DNA from: Mesorhizobium sp. LMG 17147
GTDB taxonomy: Bacteria > Pseudomonadota > Alphaproteobacteria > Rhizobiales > Rhizobiaceae
Assembly: GCF_024297145.1 (NCBI RefSeq)
Contig: NZ_JANCTC010000001.1
Span: 372,001-436,000 of the forward strand
Reading direction: 5' to 3'
Length of the DNA: 64,000 bases
Under the pieces are notes generated by a model, which saw nothing but the letters and a program-made list of their open reading frames with translations, made no database searches and was not told where the DNA came from. Numbering within the stretch: the first letter of the stretch is position 1; each line of letters starts with the position of its first letter. The translations under genes were made by a program, and so were the position numbers. Shown here piece by piece: positions 52,793-60,404 of this stretch.

Positions 52793-53015
52793 CTTTCAAA
52801 TCCCATGACTATCCGACCGTACAGCGTTTCGGGTGAGGATCAGCGCGCCGATGATGGTGGAGCCGCCGCGGCCGCAGCACCAGCGGTTCGGCAAGCGACA
52901 GTGACGGCGCTTTGATTAGGCCGATGTAGAGCAGTGCGAGCCCGCTCGAGATGATGTAGGGCACGGTGATCGCCTGCCAGGCGCAGACGCCGGACAGGCG
53001 TGTTGCCCGTTCGTT
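52793..53015 (-). pseudogene. decayed membrane-protein fragment
   Basis: Within the 448-base gap between the GntR and nasT starts, the minus strand reads VCAWQAITVPYIISSGLALL followed by YIGLIKAPSLSLAEPLVL with codon third positions that are mostly G or C. After a frame change near 52870 it continues GGSTIIGALILTRNAVRS. This resembles two transmembrane pieces of a small drug/metabolite (EamA-like) exporter, but the match is loose and there is no complete gene. Treat as a possible remnant. Confidence 0.25.
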
Positions 53016-53100
53016 GTCGCCGACCGCCGCCCGCGTCGCGCCGGCCGTCGCGTCCAGTGCCTCAGGCGGCGCGTCGGCTTTGTTTCCGTGAATCTCGCTA

Positions 53101-53132
53101 TACCGCATTGCACAATCGCCTCGCCTGCGCAA
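53101..53132. promoter_or_regulatory. TTGCACA-N11-TGCGCAA inverted repeat upstream of nasT
   Basis: TTGCACA (53108-53114) and TGCGCAA (53126-53132) form an imperfect inverted repeat just before the nasT start. The 15-base string TACCGCATTGCACAA at 53101 occurs again at 58504, upstream of the MFS/nir operon. A shared nitrogen regulator site, perhaps for NtrC, is inferred. Confidence 0.5.
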
Positions 53133-53140
53133 AATGCGGC

Positions 53141-53740
53141 ATGATCCGCAAATCCCTCACTGTCCTGGTGATCGATGAAAACCACATCCGCGCTTCCATA
53201 ATCGAAGCGGGATTGCGGGAGGCCGGGCATCAGCAGGTCACGGTCATCCACGACGTCGCCGGCATAGCGCGGCGGATCGCCGAGATCGAACCCGACGTCA
53301 TCGTCATCGATCTCGAAAATCCCAACCGCGACATGCTGGAAAACATGTTCCAGCTTTCGCGCGTGGTGAAGCGGCCGATCGCCATGTTCGTCGACCGTTC
53401 GGACCAGGCGTCGATCGAGGCAGCGGTGGAAGCCGGGGTGTCGGCCTATGTCGTCGACGGCCTGCGCCAGGAGCGGGTCAAGCCGATCCTCGACATGGCG
53501 ATCAGCCGCTTCAACGCCTTCTCGCGCATGGCGCGCGAGCTGGAAGAAGCCCGCAGCGAATTGGAGAGCCGCAAGGTGATCGATCGCGCCAAGGGCATCC
53601 TGATGAAGTCGCGCGGCCTGTCGGAGGACGCGGCCTACACGCTGCTGCGCAGGACAGCCATGAACCAGAACCGCAAGATCGCCGAAATCGCGCAGAGCCT
53701 GGTGACGGCGGCAGGGCTTCTGGATCCCGAGGAGAGTTGA
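53141..53740 (+). CDS. nasT: nitrate-responsive ANTAR antiterminator NasT
   Basis: A 199-residue regulator. The N-terminal receiver domain (LTVLVIDENHIRASIIEAGL, VIVIDLENPNRDMLENM) is followed by a coiled linker and a C-terminal ANTAR RNA-binding domain, IDRAKGILMKSRGLSEDAAY ending KIAEIAQSLV. NasT binds paired hexaloop hairpins in leader RNAs and prevents termination when NasS releases it. ATG 53141 is the natural start; the longer frame has no coding character. Its stop is two bases before the nasS start. Its likely targets are the two leaders at 55185 and 58691. Confidence 0.92.
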   Translation: MIRKSLTVLVIDENHIRASIIEAGLREAGHQQVTVIHDVAGIARRIAEIEPDVIVIDLENPNRDMLENMFQLSRVVKRPIAMFVDRSDQASIEAAVEAGVSAYVVDGLRQERVKPILDMAISRFNAFSRMARELEEARSELESRKVIDRAKGILMKSRGLSEDAAYTLLRRTAMNQNRKIAEIAQSLVTAAGLLDPEES

Positions 53741-53742
53741 CG

Positions 53743-54981
53743 ATGGCGGCCGAGTACCGGATCAATGTTGGCTTCATGCCGCTCTTCGACAGCGCTATCC
53801 TTGTCGCGGCGAAGGAAATCGGCTTCGCCCTACGTGAAGGCATCGACCTGACGCTCAACCGGGAAACGTCCTGGGCCAACATCCGCGACCGCATCGCCAT
53901 CGGCCATTTCGACCTGGCGCATATGCTGGGGCCGATGCCGATCGCCTGCAATCTGGGGCTGACGCCGCTCGCCTCCGACACCGTCGTGCCGTTCTCGCTC
54001 GGCCTCGGCGGCAATTGCGTGACGGTTTCGAACGCGGTCTGGGCCGGTATGGCCGCGCACGGCGCCCAACCCGATCTCGATCCGGCGCGGGCCGGCAAGG
54101 CGTTGGGCGCGCTGATCCGCGAACGGGCGAATGGCGGCGGCGATCCGCTGCGCTTCGCCGTCGTCCATCCGCATTCCGGGCACAATTACGAACTGCGCTA
54201 CTGGCTCGCCGCCTGCGGCATCGACCCGTCGCGTGAAATCGAAATCGTCATCGTGCCGCCGCCATTCATGGCCGACGCGCTCGCCGCCGGCAGGATCGAC
54301 GGCTACTGCGTCGGCGAACCCTGGAACAGCGCCGCGGTCGTCGCCGGCACCGGCCATATCGCCACGGTCAAGGCGGCCATCTGGAAGACCAGCCCGGAGA
54401 AAGTCGTCGGCGTGCGCAAGGCATGGGCCGAAAGAGAGCCGGACGCGCTTTCGGCTCTGCTGCGTGCGCTGCATCACGCGGCGCGCTGGTGCCAGGATCC
54501 GGCAAATCGTGGCGAACTCGCGGCCCTGATGGCGCAGCCAGCCTTCCTCGGCCTGGCGCCGGCGCTGCAGATGCCGATCCTCAGCGGGCATCTGGCGCTC
54601 GGCGGCGGCGCCGAACTGAGCGTCGGCGACTTCTTTCTGCCCTTCGACAAGGCGGCGAACTTCCCGTGGAAGAGCCATGCGCTGTGGTTCTACACGCAGA
54701 TGGTGCGCTGGGGGCATGTCGCGCACACGCCGGAAAACCTCGCTATTGCCCGCGACTGCTACCGCCCCGATCTCTACCGCTCGGCGTTGAAGCCGCTTGG
54801 CGTGGCGCTTCCCGGTGCCAATGCCAAGGTCGAGGGCGCGCTGAAGGCCGCGACTCCGGTCGGTTCGGCGGGGGCAAGCCTGGTGCTCGGTCCCGATGGT
54901 TTCTTCGACGGTCAGATCTTCGATCCCGACGAGATCGACGCCTACATTGCCGGCCAGAAATTGGCGCGCGCCGAAGTCTGA
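53743..54981 (+). CDS. nasS: nitrate/nitrite sensor NasS
   Basis: A 412-residue protein of the NrtA/CmpA binding-protein fold but without any signal peptide, so it stays in the cytoplasm. It starts MAAEYRINVGFMPLFDSAIL and carries the family ligand-site blocks FDLAHMLGPMPIA, HPHSGHNYELRYWLAACG and DGYCVGEPWN. In related bacteria NasS sequesters NasT until nitrate or nitrite binds. ATG 53743 has GAGGAG upstream; the gene follows nasT without a gap. Confidence 0.92.
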   Translation: MAAEYRINVGFMPLFDSAILVAAKEIGFALREGIDLTLNRETSWANIRDRIAIGHFDLAHMLGPMPIACNLGLTPLASDTVVPFSLGLGGNCVTVSNAVWAGMAAHGAQPDLDPARAGKALGALIRERANGGGDPLRFAVVHPHSGHNYELRYWLAACGIDPSREIEIVIVPPPFMADALAAGRIDGYCVGEPWNSAAVVAGTGHIATVKAAIWKTSPEKVVGVRKAWAEREPDALSALLRALHHAARWCQDPANRGELAALMAQPAFLGLAPALQMPILSGHLALGGGAELSVGDFFLPFDKAANFPWKSHALWFYTQMVRWGHVAHTPENLAIARDCYRPDLYRSALKPLGVALPGANAKVEGALKAATPVGSAGASLVLGPDGFFDGQIFDPDEIDAYIAGQKLARAEV

Positions 54982-54998
54982 TCATTTCGGCGCCATTC

Positions 54999-55013
54999 TT
55001 GTGCACTGCACAA
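54999..55013. promoter_or_regulatory. perfect palindrome upstream of the nrt promoter
   Basis: TTGTGCA-C-TGCACAA, a 15-base perfect palindrome about 120 bases before the -24/-12 promoter at 55132. This is the usual distance for an NtrC-type enhancer. A second TGTGC/GTGCA cluster follows at 55018-55027. Confidence 0.6.
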
Positions 55014-55131
55014 AAAATGTGCGTGCAACTGCGCTAATGAACAATCTTTGGCTTGCTCGCCCGGCGGGCCGGGGCGCCGACGATTTTGGCATGCCGTTGA
55101 TCTCATTGATGTTTATCATCCATTCCGAAAC

Positions 55132-55147
55132 TGGCACGGTTCCTGCG
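55132..55147 (+). promoter_or_regulatory. sigma-54 (-24/-12) promoter of the nrt operon
   Basis: TGGCACGGTTCCTGCG has the invariant GG and GC separated by ten bases, matching TGGCACG-N4-TTGCW except that the T before TGC is C. Transcription should start near 55158, some 27 bases before the first leader hairpin. Confidence 0.75.
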
Positions 55148-55184
55148 TTGCAATAGGCAGACTCTTCTCGGGGTCACGGAATAG

Positions 55185-55284
55185 GCGTCCAATGGCGGGC
55201 GCTACAGGCAACGCTGCCGCTCAGGTCAACACGCGATCCCGGATGGACGGACGCGCGCGGCCTGGCCGGCGGCTTTTTTGTTTT
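55185..55284 (+). promoter_or_regulatory. ANTAR-type two-hairpin leader with terminator, upstream of nrtA
   Basis: Hairpin 1: GCGTCC (55185-55190), loop AATGGC, GGGCGC (55197-55202). Hairpin 2: GGC (55207-55209), loop AACGCT (55210-55215), GCC (55216-55218). Both six-base loops have A at position 1 and G at position 4, the known ANTAR recognition rule. A terminator follows: GCCGC (55216-55220) and CAGGTC pair with GGCCTG (55259-55264) and GCGGC (55269-55273), then TTTTTT (55274-55279). Hairpin 2 and the terminator share GCC, so they exclude each other. NasT is the expected ligand. Confidence 0.85.
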
Positions 55285-55340
55285 GGTCGAACACGCAATC
55301 GACGGCGCCGATCCCAAGCCGCGCCCAACCGGAGATGACG

Positions 55341-56657
55341 ATGACGAGAAGCACCAATAGCCATTCCGCCCAAACGGCGATGAGCCGCCGCGATTTCCTG
55401 AGGATCAGCGCGGCCACCGCGGCAACGCTGGCCGCGGCGCGTGCGCTGCTGCCCTCCGGCGCCTATGCGGCTACCGCCGTACCGGAAGTCACGGGCGCCA
55501 AGCTCGGCTTCATCGCATTGACCGATGCGGCGCCGTTGATGATCGCCAAGGAGAAAGGCCTGTTCGAGAAATTCGGCATGCCCGATGTCGAGGTGCTCAA
55601 GCAAGCCTCCTGGGGGGCGACGCGCGATAATCTGGTGCTCGGCGGCGAAGCCAACGGCATTGACGGCGCCCATATCCTGACGCCGATGCCTTATCTGATG
55701 CACACCGGCAAGGTGACGCAAAACAAGCAGCCGCTGCCGATGGCGATCGTGGCGCGCCTCAACTACGACTGCCAGGGCATTTCCGTTGCCCAGGAATATG
55801 CCGCCACCGGCGTCGCCCTCGACGCCTCCAGGCTGAAGGATGCCTTCGCCGCCAAGCAGGCCGCTGGCAAGGAGGTCAAGGCCGCCATGACCTTCCCGGG
55901 CGGCACGCACGACCTCTGGCTGCGCTACTGGCTGGCCGCCGGCGGCATCGATCCCGACAAGGACGTCTCGACCATCGTCGTGCCCCCACCGCAGATGGTT
56001 GCCAACATGAAGGTCGGCAACATGGACGTGTTCTGTGTCGGCGAGCCGTGGAACGAGCAGCTCGTCCACCAGGGCGTCGGCTTCACCGCCGCTACCACTG
56101 GCGAGCTATGGAAGGGCCATCCGGAAAAGACGCTCGGCCTGCGCGCCGCCTTCATCGACAAGTATCCGAACGCCACCAAGGCGATCCTGATGGCCGTCAT
56201 GGAAGCCCAGCAATGGTGCGAAGCCAAGGAAAACAAGGACGAGATGGCCGCCATCATCGGCAAGCGGCAATGGATGAACGTGCCGACCGCCGACATCATC
56301 GGCCGCCTCAAGGGCGACATCAATTACGGCAATGGCCGCGTCGCCAACGGCACAGATCTCTACATGAAGTTCTGGCAGGGCGGCGTGTCCTATCCCTTCA
56401 AGAGCCACGACAGCTGGTTCCTCGCCGAAAACATCCGCTGGGGCAAGTTCGCGCCGACCACCGACATCAAGGCGCTGGTCGCCCAGGTCAATCGCGAGGA
56501 TCTGTGGCGCGAAGCGGCCAAGGATCTTGGTGTCGCCGCGGCCGATATCCCGGCGTCTTCATCGCGCGGCGCCGAGACCTTCTTCGACGGCAAGGTGTTC
56601 GATCCGGAGAACCCGTCCGCCTATCTCGACAGCCTGAAGATCAAGGCATCGGCCTGA
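55341..56657 (+). CDS. nrtA: nitrate ABC transporter substrate-binding protein, NrtA/CmpA type
   Basis: A 438-residue periplasmic protein. ATG 55341 has GGAG seven bases upstream, and translation opens with a twin-arginine signal (MSRRDFLRISAATAATLAAA). The mature protein resembles NasS: AKLGFIALTDAAPLMIAKEKG, GTHDLWLRYWLAAGG, DVFCVGEPWN and the C-terminal FFDGKVFDPE. It should bind nitrate or nitrite. Synthesis depends on NasT reading through the leader upstream. Confidence 0.92.
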   Translation: MTRSTNSHSAQTAMSRRDFLRISAATAATLAAARALLPSGAYAATAVPEVTGAKLGFIALTDAAPLMIAKEKGLFEKFGMPDVEVLKQASWGATRDNLVLGGEANGIDGAHILTPMPYLMHTGKVTQNKQPLPMAIVARLNYDCQGISVAQEYAATGVALDASRLKDAFAAKQAAGKEVKAAMTFPGGTHDLWLRYWLAAGGIDPDKDVSTIVVPPPQMVANMKVGNMDVFCVGEPWNEQLVHQGVGFTAATTGELWKGHPEKTLGLRAAFIDKYPNATKAILMAVMEAQQWCEAKENKDEMAAIIGKRQWMNVPTADIIGRLKGDINYGNGRVANGTDLYMKFWQGGVSYPFKSHDSWFLAENIRWGKFAPTTDIKALVAQVNREDLWREAAKDLGVAAADIPASSSRGAETFFDGKVFDPENPSAYLDSLKIKASA

Positions 56658-56664
56658 ACGGTGC

Positions 56665-56684
56665 AAACGGCGCTCGCGCCGTTT
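56665..56684 (+). other. intercistronic hairpin after nrtA
   Basis: AAACGGCGC (56665-56673) and GCGCCGTTT (56676-56684) are exact reverse complements, so the segment forms a compact hairpin eight bases after the nrtA stop. Probably raises nrtA message over the permease message. Confidence 0.7.
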
Positions 56685-56740
56685 GTCGCCGCAAGCGCAA
56701 CGGCGCCCTTGTCGTCAAATGCCAAAGGAACGTTCGAGAA

Positions 56741-57682
56741 ATGTCTATCCAAGCCATCAAGGACCGCAAGGTGAAGCCGTTCCCCGCGCCTTCCAAGCCC
56801 GCCGAAATCATCGCCTTCACCGCCAGGGCGCGGCGTCGCTTCGACCCGGCCGCAATCTCAGGCAAGCTGGCCAGCACGCTGGTGCCGCCGGTCATCGTCG
56901 TCGCCATCATGCTCATCGTCTGGCAGATCGCCTGTTCGTCGCCGACGGCCAGCCTGCCGCCGCCAAGCCAGGTTTGGAACGAGGCCTATGACCTGATCGC
57001 CCATCCGTTCTTCAACAATGGCCCGCAGGACATTGGGCTCGCCTGGCGGGTGCTGATCTCGCTGCAGCGCGTCGCCATCGGCTTTGGCCTTGCGGCGGTC
57101 GTCGGCGTCGCGCTCGGCGCTCTGGTCGGCCAGTCGATCTGGGCGATGCGCGGCCTTGATCCGGTGTTCCAGATCCTGCGCACGGTACCGCCGCTCGCCT
57201 GGCTGCCGCTGTCGTTGGCGGCGTTCCGCGATTCCAGCCCGTCGGCAATCTTCGTCATCTTCATCACCTCGATCTGGCCGGTGATCATCAACACCGCCGT
57301 CGGCGTCCGCAACATTCCAGAGGACTATCGCAACGTCTCCCGCATCCTCAGGCTCAACCAGCTCGAATTCTTCGTGAAGATCATGGTGCCGGCCGCGGCA
57401 CCTTACATCTTCACCGGCTTGCGCATCGGGATCGGTCTGTCCTGGCTCGCCATCGTCGCCGCCGAAATGCTGACCGGCGGCGTCGGTATCGGCTTCTTCA
57501 TCTGGGATGCCTGGAATTCGTCGCGGCTGCCCGACATCATCGTCGCACTCGCCTATATCGGCGTCACCGGCTTTTGCCTCGACCGCCTGGTCGCGGCGGT
57601 CGGCGTCTTCGTCACCCGCGGCACAACGGCAAAGTGGGAGATGGACGATGACGGCCTATCTGAAACTCGACCATATCGATAA
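56741..57682 (+). CDS. nrtB: nitrate ABC transporter permease, NrtB type
   Basis: A 313-residue permease with a cytoplasmic N-terminus, about six helices (LVPPVIVVAIMLIVWQIAC first) and the ATPase-contact loop IPEDYRNVSRILRLNQLEFFVKIMVP. TVPPLAWLPLSLAAF is the usual SsuC/NrtB signature. ATG 56741 is taken because the longer frame overlaps nrtA. Its end overlaps nrtD by 35 bases. Confidence 0.92.
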   Translation: MSIQAIKDRKVKPFPAPSKPAEIIAFTARARRRFDPAAISGKLASTLVPPVIVVAIMLIVWQIACSSPTASLPPPSQVWNEAYDLIAHPFFNNGPQDIGLAWRVLISLQRVAIGFGLAAVVGVALGALVGQSIWAMRGLDPVFQILRTVPPLAWLPLSLAAFRDSSPSAIFVIFITSIWPVIINTAVGVRNIPEDYRNVSRILRLNQLEFFVKIMVPAAAPYIFTGLRIGIGLSWLAIVAAEMLTGGVGIGFFIWDAWNSSRLPDIIVALAYIGVTGFCLDRLVAAVGVFVTRGTTAKWEMDDDGLSETRPYR

Positions 57683-58445
57683 ATCCTTCATGCGCGGCGG
57701 CCAGGTCAGCGACGTCCTGAAGGACATAAGACTGACCATCGACAAGGGCGAATTCGTCTCGATCATCGGCCATTCCGGCTGCGGTAAGTCGACCTTGCTC
57801 AATCTAATCGCCGGGCTGGCCAAGGTCTCCGCCGGCGCGGTTCTGTTGGAGGACAAGGAGGTCGACAGCCCCGGTCCCGAACGCGCCGTGGTGTTCCAGA
57901 ACCACAGCCTGCTGCCATGGCTGACCGTCTACGAAAACATCAACCTCGCGGTATCCAAGGTCTTCGGCGGCAAAAAGAGCCGGGCCGAACGGCATGACTG
58001 GATCATGCGCAATCTCGATCTCGTGCAGATGGCGCATGCGAAAGACAAGCGCCCAGCGGAGATTTCGGGCGGCATGAAGCAGCGCGTCGGCATTGCGCGC
58101 GCGCTCGCGATGGAGCCGAAGATTCTTTTGCTCGACGAGCCGTTCGGGGCGCTCGACGCGCTGACCCGTGCGCATCTGCAGGACGCGGTGATGGATATCC
58201 ATTCCAGACTCGGCTCGACGACGATCATGATCACTCACGATGTCGACGAGGCGGTGCTGTTGTCCGACCGCATCGTCATGATGACCAACGGGCCGGCAGC
58301 CACCATCGGCGAGGTTCTTCCCGTGCCGCTGGCCCGGCCGCGTCGGCGCATCGAGCTTTCCTCCGACCGCACCTTCCTGCGCTGCCGCGAGGCGGTGCTG
58401 AAATTCCTCTACGAACGCCACCGCTTCGTCGAAGCCGCGGAGTGA
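57648..58445 (+). CDS. nrtD: nitrate ABC transporter ATP-binding protein, NrtD type
   Basis: A 265-residue ATPase with Walker A IIGHSGCGKSTLLN, Q-loop VVFQNHSLLPWLTV, signature ISGGMKQR, Walker B ILLLDEPFGALDALTR and switch MITHDVDEAVLLSD. It lacks the fused binding domain of cyanobacterial NrtC. ATG 57648 lies inside nrtB with GGGAG upstream, so translation is coupled. Last gene of nrtABD. Confidence 0.93.
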   Translation: MTAYLKLDHIDKSFMRGGQVSDVLKDIRLTIDKGEFVSIIGHSGCGKSTLLNLIAGLAKVSAGAVLLEDKEVDSPGPERAVVFQNHSLLPWLTVYENINLAVSKVFGGKKSRAERHDWIMRNLDLVQMAHAKDKRPAEISGGMKQRVGIARALAMEPKILLLDEPFGALDALTRAHLQDAVMDIHSRLGSTTIMITHDVDEAVLLSDRIVMMTNGPAATIGEVLPVPLARPRRRIELSSDRTFLRCREAVLKFLYERHRFVEAAE

Positions 58446-58503
58446 GGCCATAACGGGAAAACGCGTCATCATCATTGGCAATCTGCATCGGCAATGGGCA
58501 ATC

Positions 58504-58537
58504 TACCGCATTGCACAAATATTATGCTGCTGTGCAA
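58504..58537. promoter_or_regulatory. TTGCACA-N13-TGTGCAA inverted repeat upstream of the MFS/nir operon
   Basis: TTGCACA (58511-58517) and TGTGCAA (58531-58537) are exact reverse complements with a 13-base spacer. They lie about 115 bases before the promoter at 58638, matching the position of the palindrome upstream of nrtA. It shares TACCGCATTGCACAA with the nasT upstream region. Confidence 0.6.
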
Positions 58538-58637
58538 GGCATTTTGACTAATCTTTGATCCGCTGCCGAGCTTGGTCAAAAGTCGCGCGGCTGCGGTTCA
58601 TATTGATTTCATTCGATAATTAAGAGTGCTGTCGAAT

Positions 58638-58653
58638 TGGCACGCTTCCTGCT
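58638..58653 (+). promoter_or_regulatory. sigma-54 (-24/-12) promoter of the MFS/nirBD operon
   Basis: TGGCACGCTTCCTGCT has GG and GC ten bases apart and is nearly identical to the promoter at 55132. Expected start of transcription is about 12 bases after the GC, roughly 58664. Confidence 0.78.
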
Positions 58654-58690
58654 TTCCAAAATGTAAGGCCCGCAAGGGCCAAGTGACACG

Positions 58691-58790
58691 GCGTCCAATG
58701 GCGGGCGCCACAGGCAAAGCTGCCGCTCAGGTCCACACGCGCTCCCGGAATCCCGGACGCGAAGACCTGGCCGGCGGCTTTTTTGTTTTG
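58691..58790 (+). promoter_or_regulatory. second ANTAR-type two-hairpin leader with terminator
   Basis: A near copy of the leader at 55185. Hairpin 1: GCGTCC (58691-58696), loop AATGGC, GGGCGC (58703-58708). Hairpin 2: GGC (58713-58715), loop AAAGCT (58716-58721), GCC (58722-58724). Loops again have A1 and G4. The terminator pairs GCCGC and CAGGTC (58722-58733) with GACCTG (58764-58769) and GCGGC (58774-58778), followed by TTTTTT (58779-58784). Where the nrt leader has a GU pair, this one has AU, so the stem is conserved by pairing. Confidence 0.85.
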
Positions 58791-58837
58791 ACGCAATCGA
58801 CGGCGCTGGTCCCAAGCGGCGCCAACCGGAGACGACG

Positions 58838-59086
58838 ATGACGAAACGGATCGGACCTGGCGCGTGCCTCGCGGAATTCACGCGCCGCCATTTTTCTGGC
58901 CAGCAGCGCGCTGTTCACCGCCGCGCTCGTCCTCTTTCCCGCTGGCGCCAAGACTGACGGCAAAGGTTTCGAAGTGACCGTGCACAGCTCGGTTTTCAAC
59001 CAGTTCGCCGATGCCACGCCGCTGACAGTCGCGAACGAACAGCCAAGGGCGGTGCCCCCCACGCCGCAAACCGGAGCCAGAAAATG
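58838..59086 (+). pseudogene. small exported-protein gene, apparently frameshifted
   Basis: ATG 58838 has GGAG upstream and matches the nrtA start region of the duplicated leader, but its frame runs only 40 codons (MTKRIGPGACLAEFTRR) and then stops. The adjacent frame, with typical G/C third positions, reads SRNSRAAIFLASSALFTAAL, VLFPAGAKTDGKGFEVTVHS, SVFNQFADATPLTVANEQPR, then AVPPTPQTGARK and stops at 59086. Its stop overlaps the MFS start (ATGA). This frame has a signal-like hydrophobic core but no normal start codon. One extra base near 58860 would explain this: a real mutation, a sequence error or programmed shifting. Function unknown. Confidence 0.45.
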
Positions 59087-60385
59087 ACCGCAAATCTCCC
59101 AGCCGCGCCCAGCCAGGACACTGCTCCCCGGCAGGCGCTTGTGATGTCCACCATCGCCTTCACCGTCTGCTTCGCGGTGTGGACGATTTTTTCGATCATC
59201 GGCGTGCGCATAAAGCAGGAGCTGGGGCTGAACGAGACGGAGTTCGGGCTGCTCGTCGGCACGCCGATCCTCACCGGCTCGCTCGTGCGCATGGTGCTCG
59301 GTGTCTGGACCGACCGTTTTGGCGGACGGCTGGTATACACCGCGACCATGCTTGCGGCGGCGGTCGCGACCTTCCTGCTCGCGTTTGCGCACACGTACGG
59401 GCAGATGCTGGCCGCCGCGCTAGGCGTTGGGCTCGCCGGCGGTTCCTTCGCCGTCGGTGTCGCCTATGTCTCGCGTTTCTTCCCGGCCGGCAAGCAGGGT
59501 ACGGCGCTTGGCATTTTCGGTGTCGGCAATGTCGGTGCCGCGGTCACCAAGTTCCTGGCACCGTTCGTGCTTCTCTCCTGGGGCTGGCAGACGGTCGCGC
59601 TGATCTGGGCGGCAGCACTTGTCGTCATGGCTGCAGTCTTCTGGTTCACGACCGGCGACGATCCGGTCATTCGCGAGCGCCGCGCCGGCAAGGCTGCACC
59701 CGCGAGAAGCTTCTTGCAGGAATTCGCGCCGCTCAAGAACCTGCAGGTCTGGCGTTTCGCCTTGTATTATTTCTTCGCTTTCGGTGCATTCGTGGCGCTG
59801 TCGTTGTGGCTGCCCCGCTACCTGATCGGCGTCTACGGCTTCGGGCTTGCGACCGCCGGCATGATCGGCGCGGCCTATTCAATTCCGGCAAGTATTTTCC
59901 GCGCCTATGGCGGCGTGCTTTCCGACCGGATCGGCGCCCGCACCGTGCTCTACTGCACCTTCGCTGTGAGTGCCGTCGCGACTCTCGTTCTGTCTCTCCC
60001 CTCGGCAGACTACGTCGTGCGCGGTATCAGCGGGCCGATCGCCTTCCATTTCGAGATCGGCCCGCTCGCCTTCATAGCCGTGGCCTGTGTGCTCGGCTTC
60101 TTCATGAGCCTCGGCAAGGCCGCCGTCTACAAGCACATCCCGGCTTACTATCCGCAGAGTGTCGGCGCGGTCGGCGGCGTTGTCGGCATGATTGGCGGGC
60201 TCGGCGGCTTTATCCTGCCAATCGCCTTCGGCGTGCTCAACGACCTCACCGGCGTCTGGTCGAGCTGCTTCATGCTGCTCTTCGTCATCGTCGCCACCTG
60301 CTTTGCCTGGATGCATTTTTCCATCCGGCGGATGGAGCGCACGGCGTCTGCCGAAGCTTCGGGCCTTTCCTACGCGGCTGAGTGA
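59084..60385 (+). CDS. NarK/NasA-type nitrate/nitrite MFS transporter
   Basis: A 433-residue transporter with 12 predicted helices. Family signatures are the Arg in GTPILTGSLVRMVLG (helix 2), the nitrate motif GVGNVGAAVTKFLAPF (helix 5) and a second Gly-rich motif VVGMIGGLGGFILP (helix 11). Start ATG 59084 overlaps the preceding stop. This is a second nitrate uptake path besides NrtABD, placed directly before nirBD, so it may also take up or export nitrite. Confidence 0.92.
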   Translation: MTANLPAAPSQDTAPRQALVMSTIAFTVCFAVWTIFSIIGVRIKQELGLNETEFGLLVGTPILTGSLVRMVLGVWTDRFGGRLVYTATMLAAAVATFLLAFAHTYGQMLAAALGVGLAGGSFAVGVAYVSRFFPAGKQGTALGIFGVGNVGAAVTKFLAPFVLLSWGWQTVALIWAAALVVMAAVFWFTTGDDPVIRERRAGKAAPARSFLQEFAPLKNLQVWRFALYYFFAFGAFVALSLWLPRYLIGVYGFGLATAGMIGAAYSIPASIFRAYGGVLSDRIGARTVLYCTFAVSAVATLVLSLPSADYVVRGISGPIAFHFEIGPLAFIAVACVLGFFMSLGKAAVYKHIPAYYPQSVGAVGGVVGMIGGLGGFILPIAFGVLNDLTGVWSSCFMLLFVIVATCFAWMHFSIRRMERTASAEASGLSYAAE

Positions 60386-60404
60386 GAGCGGAGTGGATCA
60401 GGAC

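Noticed and set aside
52809-53132. 107-codon minus-strand frame as an intact gene
   Set aside because: Only the central part has coding character and the end is in the wrong frame; kept as a low-confidence remnant.
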